Positions 1 through 9,716 of a DNA stretch of 64,000 bases are shown here, piece by piece. Position numbers and translations under genes: made by a program. The stretch lies in assembly GCA_023627715.1 (NCBI GenBank), contig JAMAHW010000048.1, forward strand, positions 62,001 to 126,000. Direction: 5' to 3'. Position 1 is the stretch's first letter. Every line of letters begins with the position of its first letter. The notes under the pieces were generated by a model. The model was not told where the DNA came from. It saw nothing but the letters and a program-made list of their open reading frames with translations, and ran no database searches. This stretch comes from Periconia sp. R9002 (taxonomy: Eukaryota; Ascomycota; Dothideomycetes; Pleosporales; Periconiaceae).

Positions 1-2
1 CT

Positions 3-1295
3 AGCTTCAAGAACGAAATTGGCGCAGCCATTCTAATGACACCCAATGCCACGCGCATTCTGCGGGAATGGGGTTTCGATTTTGAGCGGGCTGGACCGGT
101 CGACTTCAAACAGTTTCGCTTCATAAAGGCTGAGAATGGGCAGGTCGTCCACCGTGAGGACTTTTCAGCTGTCGAGCAAGATTTTGACGGCCGCATGTGT
201 GCTTTTTCTCGCGTGGATTTGCATCGTGGCATTAGAGAGCTGGTTGAGGGACTGGGAATCAAGATTCATCTGGGCGCGGCGGCTGAGGAACTAGATATAG
301 AAACGGGGACAGTGGATATAACGGGCCAAGGGAAAGTGAAGAAAGACTTCTGGGTGTTGGCGGATGGGTGCCATGTGAGTGAAAATCCTGATTTGAGATA
401 CCATCGGGACATTTGTATTAATACTGGCACATGTGCTCAGAGTCGTTTTGTGTCCTTGATCGCTCAAGAGAACATTCCAACACACAAAGTCGGAAAATCA
501 GTCTGTCGCTGGTTAGCCCCTATGTCGAAGGTCACCGAGCATCCCGAAAATGCAAAGCTATGGAATAACCAACCACCGGGTTTCTGCACCTTCTTCAACG
601 AAAAGATTTTGCTCGTCACTTATCCATGTCGAGGAGGCGAGCTTCTCAACTGCGCCGTATTCCATGACACCAGACCCGACGAGCTAGAGAAAGATGGATG
701 GCACGGCGAAACGACTCTTGAAAAAGTCCTCGAAACTTTGGAGGGTACGAGCGATGGAGTGAGACATCTACCCATGACAGTCAGTCAACTAAATCTTCGA
801 GTCTATACCGTCACACAACGGCCCCCCAGCTCAAACATTCATCGCGGCAACTTTCTCTGTATTGGAGACACCACACATCATATGCTCCCCACACACGCAC
901 AAGGCGGGGGGTCGGCTTTAGAAGATGCCGCTACTCTGGAGATCTTCTTCGGACCGTCTTGCTATTCCCACAACCCTGGCAATCTCGAAAACCGTCTGGA
1001 CACATACCAGAAATTCCGCTGTCCGCGGAGTGCCACGACACAAATCCTTTCCTCGACATTTCCACACATTACGATGGAGGGACTGGCAAAGAAAGAAGAA
1101 GAAATTCGCAATTTCTATCAGGGCGAGCTAGTCGATTGGCCGAGGGGGTGCGGACCCTGGAGCAAGGAGATTAGGGATTTCTTCTATGCTTTTGATGTGT
1201 TTGGAGAGGCGGAGAAGGCAATGGATGCAGAGCATAGAGGAATCAGTCTTGAAGAAGCTGGTGTATGTTGGTTCGGAAGTCCGGGAAGAGAATGA
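3..1295 (+). CDS. FAD-dependent monooxygenase, 5' end outside window
   Basis: Aromatic-ring-hydroxylase-type flavoprotein (salicylate hydroxylase-like, FAD_binding_3 superfamily) that would hydroxylate a phenolic or similar substrate with NAD(P)H and O2. The reading frame is open from base 3, and the residues before the first internal Met (NEIGAAILMTPNATRIL) are family-typical, so the Rossmann GxGxxG end lies upstream of the window. Visible motifs are ADGCH around 360 (the DG-type motif) and a C-terminal GDTTHHMLP...GGGSALEDAATL block around 865-935, which binds the FAD ribityl/pyrophosphate. There is no intron in the visible part and the stop is at 1293-1295. The substrate cannot be read from sequence; secondary metabolism or phenolic catabolism are both possible. 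Confidence 0.85.
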   Translation, partial: SFKNEIGAAILMTPNATRILREWGFDFERAGPVDFKQFRFIKAENGQVVHREDFSAVEQDFDGRMCAFSRVDLHRGIRELVEGLGIKIHLGAAAEELDIETGTVDITGQGKVKKDFWVLADGCHVSENPDLRYHRDICINTGTCAQSRFVSLIAQENIPTHKVGKSVCRWLAPMSKVTEHPENAKLWNNQPPGFCTFFNEKILLVTYPCRGGELLNCAVFHDTRPDELEKDGWHGETTLEKVLETLEGTSDGVRHLPMTVSQLNLRVYTVTQRPPSSNIHRGNFLCIGDTTHHMLPTHAQGGGSALEDAATLEIFFGPSCYSHNPGNLENRLDTYQKFRCPRSATTQILSSTFPHITMEGLAKKEEEIRNFYQGELVDWPRGCGPWSKEIRDFFYAFDVFGEAEKAMDAEHRGISLEEAGVCWFGSPGRE

Positions 1296-2760
1296 GAAAG
1301 GATGGCGTTATTTGTTTTGTGGGTTTTTAACAACAATCATTGATAACCTGCTCACTGAAAGCAATTGAAACATCGTATGTGTGCATGTGTATCGCACAGG
1401 CTAAGCTTCAAGGTAAGACTCGTGGGAGCTTTTGATTCTACCGCGTGATGGGCAATGGATTTCATCATCGTCCACCTAGGATATGAAGTTGTATATGTTT
1501 GATTCATGAGCATTACATCGCAATGATTCTGAACACCGCACAAATCCAGTTTGACGCAGGTAGAAGATATCCGAGAGATTATCGAAAATGGGTGTTTGTC
1601 AATCATTAACATTGATAAACTTGATAGACTCCGATTCCACCCACTGAGCATGAAATATGGTATATCGGGTCTAATAGTAGTCGCATCTGCCAAAAAAGTG
1701 CAACATCCAACGGTAGGGCTCGGAGGGGGATGTGGAACTTTTCCCGGCAAAATCTAGATTATATCAGACCTCGGCGATTAACACGCGTACGATTTCATAC
1801 CGCACGTGGAAATTGATCACTAGACTAGAGCGCATCCAATACGAATTGCAGAGAGAACACCGCGCTATTGCCATAGGTGGAAAATTTTTTTGTCAGGATG
1901 TATAGATCCTAACTTGCATTCAACGTTATCATAACTACACTACCATATTGATGACGATTCGTCCCGACAATCACCCGATCTCTCGTGGATGCAGGCAGAG
2001 CTTGTTAACTGAGGGCTTCATCATCATGGCCACTTCTGGGAAAATAGTGTCTATTCTACCCACTAGCCATCACGCTGTGTTCGATTTCTTAAGGTTGAAT
2101 TTCAGAAGTATGCATCTGGAAAGCATATTCGGCAAATTGATGTTGATTGTTCGAGAGTACTTGAACCACCACATTTGGAGACTGCTCAGAAGGTGTAAAT
2201 GCAGAATTTCAGTGAAGTCAATTAATGATACGTACTAACTCTTCTAAACAAGGTAGGGTTGGAGTAGCACATAATCAATAGATTAAGTTTTCATGCTACG
2301 AGATGTGAGTGCACATGAAGCAATGTCAATCTGCAGTGTAGAGCGAGCGGTGAAAAATTTTCTCTGATTACTTCACAATGAACGTATGTAGCGCTCGTTC
2401 ATCTACGGTTCACCTGCCTTGCTAAGATCCATCAATCAAGACGGCCTTTACATTGCGGACATCTCTATGCAAGCCATTTGCTACGGAGATTTACTCGGAT
2501 GTTCAAGTACACAAAAAGCTTGATAAAGCTCCGAACCAGCGGTCTGCTAGCTCTTGCGAAACTGCGTGCTGCTTGTGCTACTCTTTAGTATGCCGTAGCT
2601 CCTATCGCGCATACACTCCGCAGAACTCAAATGGTCAGCACTTTGCTAGTGTCCGGATCCAAACATCCAAACTCACGGCATGTGTATAACATATCCATAC
2701 ATGCTTGCAAACGTCAACCTGTGGTGCTCAGCGACCTTTTCTCTTACGTCTCGAATCAAG
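1296..2760. other. Intergenic, no gene seen
   Basis: About 1.46 kb between the monooxygenase and the seven-TM gene. Open frames here are short, lack family-like sequence and overlap on both strands. It presumably holds the 3' end of the first gene and the promoter of the next. Confidence 0.6.
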
Positions 2761-4013
2761 ATGTCCTCGAAAATACGACTTTCGACCTCTCTTTTGCTGT
2801 TACCTGCTGTAATTGTCGAGGGGGTCCCGTTACCCAAACTTACATTCAGATTGGAGCCACGCCACGATGCTGCTGCTGGAACGGGCACACTCGGCCGACT
2901 GGTTTATGGCATTATATCAATGATTTGCTTGTGTGGATTGGCATTCGCTTTGGGTAAGTTTTGGCTCATTGACTTCACGATGAAATGCTAACTTACAGTA
3001 GGCCTTCGGGTAAAACAATTTGAGAAAAAGAGAAAACTAAAGTTTTCATGGATTCTTTCTCAAATCCAGACAGTACTGGCTTTAGCACTTGTTATTTCAG
3101 GCGCAATCCTGGTATATGGCTTAAACCTCACCACCTACAAGCAATGTCGAGCATCGATAACTGTCTGCTTGTTCTTGTATTTCACTTCAAAGGTTTTCTT
3201 GTGAGGCACCCTAGAACTCACCAAAGTAGAAGTAGCTAATCAAAGACAGATACATATTTTACCTCGAAAGAGTGCACATAGCGCGTTTGCCAGACGTATC
3301 TAAACGAACCCATGACAAGATATGGATTGCCGGTATGATCGTTGTTGTCGGGTTCTTTGGAGGAATGGCTATATGGTGCCTCTCTACGCCCCACGCCGGC
3401 ATTAGCCTTGAGGATGGTCATTGTCGGATTGGAAGTGACATGATCCCGTCTTACATTACCTTTTCTTTTGATATCATCATCAACATTGGACTTACATTTG
3501 TCTTTTGTTGGCTGATATTACCAATACTGAGAAGCCAAGCGCGTGAAGTTAATTACCCTGGCCCTGGAGAGTCACGGCCTCCTCCTCGAAAAACGGTGGT
3601 GGTGAGACGAATGCTCAGCAGAGGAGGAACAGAGACGAACGATCGTCTTGCCCAAAGCATCAAGATGATGCTGAAGAGAAACATTATCGGATCTGCTCTG
3701 ACATTCATAGCTGGTGCAGTCAATCTGATCATTTATTTTGTCGATGCGACAAGTCAGATAGCGTATGTCTGCTACACTCTATGTGTTGTTGATGGTATGT
3801 CCCTATTTTCCATCCTTCCTGGCTCTGTATATTAACTCAGTGACAGTGGTCTTCGGAGTTTTGGTAGTGCAGTGGCTCACGTTTGGATCAAACGCTGCCA
3901 CGGGGACTTCTCTTCACTCAACCACCATGCGTTCTATGCGTTCCTCGGTTGCCCAATTCCCGGGTCTTTCCATGCCGGATCCTGTTATGACGCACTCAAA
4001 AACATCCAAATAG
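2761..4013 (+). CDS. Seven-transmembrane protein, GPCR-like, unknown ligand
   Basis: Gene model join(2761..2953, 2999..3200, 3250..3794, 3847..4013), 368 aa. All three introns are short, GT-AG and frame-consistent. An N-terminal hydrophobic stretch (MSSKIRLSTSLLLLPAVIVEG) looks like a cleavable signal peptide. Seven hydrophobic segments follow: LVYGIISMICLCGLAF, LALVISGAILVYGL, ITVCLFLYFTSKVFLY, IAGMIVVVGFFGGMAIW, a long one after DMIPSYITFSFD, IIGSALTFIAGAVNLIIYF, and a last one across exons 3/4 ending VLVVQWLTF. The loop between TM5 and TM6 is basic and proline-rich (PPPRKTVVVRRML), and the tail is Ser/Thr-rich. Signal peptide, seven TMs and a basic third cytoplasmic loop are receptor-like, but no named GPCR class is recognisable. 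A related fungal plasma-membrane family of unknown function is equally likely. Confidence 0.75.
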
Positions 4014-5223
4014 TACCATCTTGTCTAGGCCCTCTGTCTGGGTTCCTTTAAAAGTAGCCATAAATGGAAGGAATTCACTTTCTGCTTCAGTTGGGCGACG
4101 ACCTCTAGATAGACTGCTTGGTGACAAGTTACGTTCTGTAAATTAGCATCTCAGTAGTTAAAGTCACACCGTATACATCTTCTTACAGCGGCAGCCTTTT
4201 GTCTACCTGCGTCATTGTAAACTTACTCTATACGCCTAACCGTGACACTGAAACCGGTACAAGATATCTTGCCATACCATAATTCATTCAGTGATGTTCC
4301 AAAGTGGTGCAGTGAATAGTTCCGGACGATTCTACGTAATAAAAGAGGAAATCCCGTGCGGGATGGTCTTAGGTTCGAAAGGCTCCGTGATTTGAAATGG
4401 TGGCTTTAGACTGTAACTTTCAACCATTGCATGGAAAGTTTGCCCCATGTCGTCTAACGACCATCCAAAATCGAAGAATAGTGCAATTGTAGAACACTAG
4501 ACATGAATGTTACCACCAGAGCTAGGTAGATCTTTCGAGTGATAGCCGTATCTTGAGGTGAAGATATCCGATGAAAGTTTAGGTCAGTCATGGATTATGT
4601 GATGAATAGGTTTCTAGATTCCAGATGCGTATCATATGGACGAGCAGTGCCATGCCGTGCAATATCTGAGTAGGTGCCGTTCGATGCCGAGGGACGCGGG
4701 CCAGCGTGTAAACATTTACCCGGGCGATTTTCCAGGAAGATAGCACTAAGAATGCTAAAATATGTCTAGTCACATACAGTAGCTGCTTCGAAATCAGCTA
4801 TGATAGAATATGGAATGACGTACATCTACCTTGCGAATAATTCTCCATTTGCAATTATTTTTCCACAAGGTGCGTTCAACTTAGGACCCTGATTGGGGGC
4901 CGATATTTTGAGCCAGGCGCTCCAACTCTCAATCTTGATATATTGCCGTACGTCTTTGCCTATTCAGGCTGGATTGAATTACACCAGGAGAAAGGGAGCC
5001 GCCACGTGATTGATTGCGGGGTTAGACCATGCCTATCTCAGTATCATGCAGTATTTACAAAATCGAACCGGGCATCAATTGATGTTTGCAGTTAGCAGGT
5101 TCCCGACAGGATGGCTTGTGCAGATATAAGAGATGTTGAGAGGTATCTTATTCCTATAAAGATGAAGATAGTTCACCCGGTTGTCGAATAACAGCTTCAT
5201 TACTTAGTTTTTTGTCTGCCACG
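4014..5223. other. Intergenic, tannase-side promoter region
   Basis: About 1.2 kb without a credible coding frame. The distal part is AT-rich. Near the tannase gene there are TATA-like strings (GATATAAG near 5126, CTATAAAG near 5154). Confidence 0.5.
5153..5160 (+). promoter_or_regulatory. TATA-like box of the tannase gene
   Basis: TATAAAGA lies about 65 bp before the ATG at 5224, a common distance for a regulated fungal promoter. A second candidate is TATAAG near 5127. Confidence 0.4.
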
Positions 5224-7035
5224 ATGCATTTTGGGCAACGCCTACTCAGCGTCACGCTGCGATTCTTGTCAATGATTCATGCCGTGAATGGCTTTTCAGC
5301 AAGATCTTCTACGCACTGCTCTACCGAAGGCATTGGCAGCTTTGTCACACAAGATGTCAGTGCCGAGGTGCTCATGGCCCATCACATCAGTAGCAATGGC
5401 AGTTTCGGTGAGGTAGGAAATGTAGCATATCCCAAGAACGCAACCTACCTACCTTCGCTCTGCGTAGCAATGATCAACGTCACATCTTCTCCACAGTCAT
5501 CATATACATTTGGGCTGTTCCTACCAGATGACTGGAATCAACGTTTCCTTGCTGTCGGCAACGGAGGGTTCTCTGGGGGCATCAATTGGTACGCCATGGG
5601 CACTGGTGTTAAATATGGCTTCGCAACTATCTCGACATCGACGGGGCACAATTCGACAAGTCAGGACATGAGATGGGCACTCAACAACCCGGAGACGAAA
5701 GCTGACTGGGCGGGGCGTAGCCTTCACGGTGCAACGGTACTGGCCAAAACAATCGTGGAAAAGTACTACGAGAGCGCAGCACACAAATCCTACTACTCTG
5801 GATGCTCGACGGGAGGACGCCAGGGTATAAAGTCAGCACAGGATCACCCGGAAGATTTCGACGGGATTCTTGCGGGAGCTCCAGCATGGAAGTCTACGAG
5901 CCAGCAGCTGTGGCAGCTCAAGGTCAGCGCTATCAACCTTCCTGAGGATGGGCCTGGGTATCTCCCAACAGCAGTGTTCAAAGTCATCAGCGACGAAGTT
6001 TTACGACAGTGCGACCGCTCTGATGGCGTTGCTGACGGCATCATCATGAACCCCAAGCACTGCAACTTCCGCCCCGAGAAGCTACTCTGCGGGCCGCGTC
6101 GTACCAATCAATCAGCATGTCTCACGGCGCTGCAGATATCAACACTCAAACAACTCTATCTGCCTCTGATTCAGTTCGACGCAAATGTCCACAACTTGAC
6201 CTACATCTATCCCAACTTTGGCCTTGGATCCGAGCTCCAGATGCCGTCTTCATTCGGTTCCAACAATGAGCCGAGTCTATATGGGACAGACTACGCCAAG
6301 AATTATCTGTTCGACGACATTAATTGGGATTGGCGGACCAGCTTTGACTACTTCACGTTTGTCGAGGCGGAACGACGTAACCCTGGAAACGTCAATGCGA
6401 ATAATTTCGACCTCTCCCAGTTTCATAGTCGGGGTGGCAAATTGGTGCAATACCATGGTTACGCAGACGGCCTTATCCCTACGGATGTTAGCCAAGTTCT
6501 TTATGACGAGACGTTTATGACAATGGCACAGAAGGGAGTCAATGTGGACGAGTTTTACCGTTTGTTCTTTGTACCCGGTATGCAACACTGCTCGGGAAGT
6601 GTTTATGATGCACCATGGTACTTTGGAGCCAGCGAGCACTCGTCTAGTCTGGAAGAAAATGGACAGCACACCTTTCCCATACCTGGTCTCGACGATGCTC
6701 AACATGATGCATTGCTGGCGTTGGTTACGTGGGTAGAAGGAGGCAAAGGGGTAGACCAACTGGTGAGTTAATTTCTAGGTACAGAGTCGTTTGTTATTGA
6801 GACAACACGTGCTGTGGCATATTGAGACACTGATAATGTACTGTAACCACCCTAGTTACATTTAACTAACTTTTTACACGCGATATAGGTGGCGACCAAA
6901 TACATTGATGATACTGTTAATAAGGGCGTCCTGAGGCAACGTCCGATATGCAAGTATCCTGGATATGCGTCCTGGAATGGAGAGGGAGACGTGAATGCTG
7001 CAACGAGCTGGAACTGTGTTGGATATGACACGTAA
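5224..7035 (+). CDS. Secreted tannase / feruloyl esterase family protein
   Basis: Extracellular alpha/beta-hydrolase that cleaves ester bonds of plant phenolics (gallate or hydroxycinnamate esters). Model join(5224..6762, 6889..7035), 561 aa; the last exon restores the family's conserved C-terminus (RPICKYPGYASWNGEGDV). The N-terminus is a signal peptide (LLSVTLRFLSMIHAVNG). The family's CS-D-HC catalytic arrangement is complete: Cys194-Ser195 in GCSTGGRQG, Asp415 in GYADGLIP, and His455-Cys456 in GMQHCSG, with the two Cys positioned to form the active-site disulfide. Many N-glycosylation sequons fit a secreted enzyme. I chose ATG 5224 because the frame upstream has no ATG. Tannase, feruloyl esterase B and related activities cannot be separated by eye. 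Confidence 0.93.
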
Positions 7036-7561
7036 GCGTTCGATCGCGGCTTAGACATTCATTGCTACTCCATCATGCTCATTTTGATATTTATTAGTGA
7101 CAACACATGACAGAATTGTCCAAAAAGCAAACACAATTTACCATTCTCTATTTCATCAGTTTTCAATATCCAACTCAATATCCTGTGCCTAGTATCAATT
7201 CTCAGGTAGTTTGAAGGGAACTAGATTTCCGCACGCAATATTCACTACAACACGTCTCGTCTACAATATATCCATGAAATCCACTAGTTAAGAGGACAAA
7301 GTTGGATGACGCGTCTTTTTACCCGCGATTTGTAAACTGTGGAGAGGCTGGTGAAATGAGACACAAAGATACCTGCTTTAGGGGAACGTGGGATATTGGA
7401 ATGGCTTGTGATACAAGTTTGGGCTGATTTTTCTTATTTCATTTTTTGAAGATTTCTTAAACAAGGTTGCGGAAGCCTCGGTAGTACTCTGTACAGAGCA
7501 TTCAAAGTGTCTAACACATACATACAAGTTTGGATATCACTGCCTCCGAATGATGCCCTCT
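7036..7561. other. Convergent intergenic, nothing recognised
   Basis: 526 bp between two convergent genes. It is AT-rich and presumably holds both 3' ends; no repeat or RNA gene was recognised. Confidence 0.5.
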
Positions 7562-9180
7562 TTACTTTGCCCAAACAAAGGGAGGGCGGGAGGCTACTTC
7601 GAATAGACTCCTGAAACGGTTGTACTTGGTCGCCTGGCGTTGTCCTTGATCGTCTAGCTGCACCTTGTAGTCATGGTAGGCCTGCCATGTATCATCCCAT
7701 TGTTTTGCGTAAACTTGTGGTCGAATAGTGCGATTTTCGTTTCTGAAGCGCTGATTCATGACCAACCCAGTAAGTTCCGCCATAGAGAAACGATTCACGT
7801 ACTCGTTATTGTACTCTTCAAGTCCGGCTTTGTCGTAAACGAACTCGATGTTCTTGCGCATCTGGTAGCATAAAAGCAGATGTTTGCCGAATTGATGTAG
7901 CCAGTAGGGAATCTCCTGATCAGAGAGGGCAAGTCCAAAGGCCAGGTTGCGCTGGAGGAAGACAAGTGCCCAAATGAATACAATGGAACCACAGGAGCCG
8001 AAATCAGAGAATTCGGGAAAGCCAAACGCCCGAGCCTTGTCCCTCACGTCTAACAAACTGATTCGCGTCAGTGATTATAAAATCAATACTGCTAATATGG
8101 ATCTGACTTACTCGTGGTTGATCCGGTGGTACAAATTGATCTTGCCATTGACGTTGGGGTGCAAAGAGAACCAGAATACCATCTTCCTGTCCCGAGAATC
8201 GGGGCCAGGTAAGCATCCAAGTATAACAGCTGGATATAGTCCTTGAGGGCCCGTTGACCACCTCGCAATGATCGGAGGCCGGTTTGTTTTGTCCCAGAAT
8301 CTATCTCAGTCAGTGAATATGTGCGGTTCTTGGCGTGAGCAATTCTCATGGCAACACGTTGGGGAGGGAAAAGATAGGTTGAAGCCCTCGCACAAACACA
8401 CGTACCTATCCCAGAGACGCCCATCCTTCTGAATCAACGGAGACACCACCACTAAACTCGCCTCCACCCCGGCACTGCGCAAAGTAAAAGAGCACTCACG
8501 CTCACCCTCGAATATCATCAAGTCTTTATCGCCAGGATGATGAAGGGCATCATTCTTGTAACTGTTTTGATTGGCCTCCTGGAAAGTGATGTTGACAAGG
8601 TCCTCGTAAATTTTGCCACCATGTTTGCGGTACCTAGAAATTGCGGGTACATAGTCAGCGAGGTTCGAGTAGGTCTTTCACTCCACTTTTGAAGAGCTAC
8701 GTCAGCTAACTTATGCCTGGAATATACGTACCCACGGACGGTAAGGCTGTCTGCAAGAGCTCCTTGCCACGTATCGAAGTATTGCCAGGTCCAATCACCA
8801 GCCTTGTAGATGAGCGGAGGATCAAACCATCCTGGGGCGTTCTTCTTGTAACCAGGTTTGGGGGCAGAGGGTCTATCAGGTTCAGGATCAAGTTTGGGAT
8901 TGAGTGTGAGGCCCACCGGAGAGAGAGGATGGTGCCAATGTCCCTCACCGACAACAGAAAGGTCTTGATACCAGGGCGATGTTGGCCAGTGAGATCGATC
9001 CGGCCATTCTGCAGGAGGTTGACGTCGCCTACGATCAACGGAGAAATTTGGAGGTGGTGGACCGTATTTGCGCAGTTGATCAACGTGCTCTCTCAAGGCC
9101 TCGGGGATCTCTCCTGGGCGTACCATGAGAGGTAGAGTGCCAGTGGTTTGTGGGTTCACACTCTCTTCATATGGCGCCAT
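7562..9180 (-). CDS. Hypothetical four-exon fungal protein
   Basis: I do not recognise the family. Model complement(join(7562..8057, 8112..8300, 8406..8633, 8732..9180)), 453 aa. All three introns have good donors (GTAAGT, GTACGT, GTACGT) and the joined frame is continuous. The protein is rich in Trp, Tyr and Pro, with a Pro-rich N-terminal third (GPPPPNFSVDRRRRQPP), no signal peptide, and one moderately hydrophobic stretch in the last exon (GSCGSIVFIWALVFLQ). ATG 9180 is the first Met of the frame and has a TATA-like element about 90 bp upstream. A GTGAGC donor-like site near 8505 is probably unused, because the frame reads through it sensibly. The consistent splicing makes this a real gene, but its function is unknown. 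Confidence 0.75.
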
Positions 9181-9266
9181 GATTTCAGGTTGCAGCCGGG
9201 TCGGACCACGCAAGAGGGTATGATGGATAGGCTGGGTTGTTGGAAGGTGTGCAACTCTCTTGAGGT

Positions 9267-9274
9267 GTATTTAT
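9267..9274 (-). promoter_or_regulatory. TATA-like box of the hypothetical gene
   Basis: TATAAATA on the minus strand, 87-94 bp upstream of the ATG at 9180. Confidence 0.35.
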
Positions 9275-9420
9275 ATGCCCTGCCCTGCTGCCTAAAGCAG
9301 TGAACAAACGCAAATACTCACAATATCAAACGACCGTATCTTCCTCTCAATTTCTCCCTCTCACCTTCTACCATATCGAAAGACTTAGCCCTCGTAATCT
9401 ACTGCAGTATTTTTAGGAAC

Positions 9421-9540
9421 ACATTTAGTCTATATCTTGGTGATTCACAACTTCCACATTCTTATTTCGTTTGCGTTTTCCAGGCTCGAACATAGTTGTA
9501 TTGTCACCAATAAATACCAAAATGAGCATGATGGAGTTGC
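9421..9540. repeat. Dispersed repeat, copy A
   Basis: Aligns by eye with about 31357-31470 in the same orientation. Shared anchors are CATTTAGT, TATAT, TTGGT, TCGAACAT, GTTG, ATTGTC, GAGCATGA and GGAGT. Over the best 56 bp the copies are about 75-80% identical, and most differences are C/T or A/G transitions in both directions, which resembles RIP decay. Confidence 0.55.
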
Positions 9541-9559
9541 AACTTGTATCTTTCTTTGT

Positions 9560-9716
9560 GGTATGGTATGGTATGGTATGTTATGGTATATACTGGTAGA
9601 GTACGGTACAGTACAGTACTATCTGGCTTAGTACTGTATGAAAACAATACAGCATCGTGCGGTTTGACACAGATTAATACGGTAGGGTAGAGTACGGTAC
9701 GATACGGTATGATACA
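9560..9716. repeat. Degenerate pentanucleotide repeat (GGTAT/GGTAC)
   Basis: Starts with near-perfect GGTAT units (9560-9590) and decays into GGTAC/GATAC variants to about 9716. Related units recur at about 11576-11600. Confidence 0.8.

Noticed and set aside
8406..8520. Extra intron in the hypothetical gene starting at the GTGAGC near 8505
   Set aside because: Splicing there gives an early stop, while reading through gives a continuous plausible protein.
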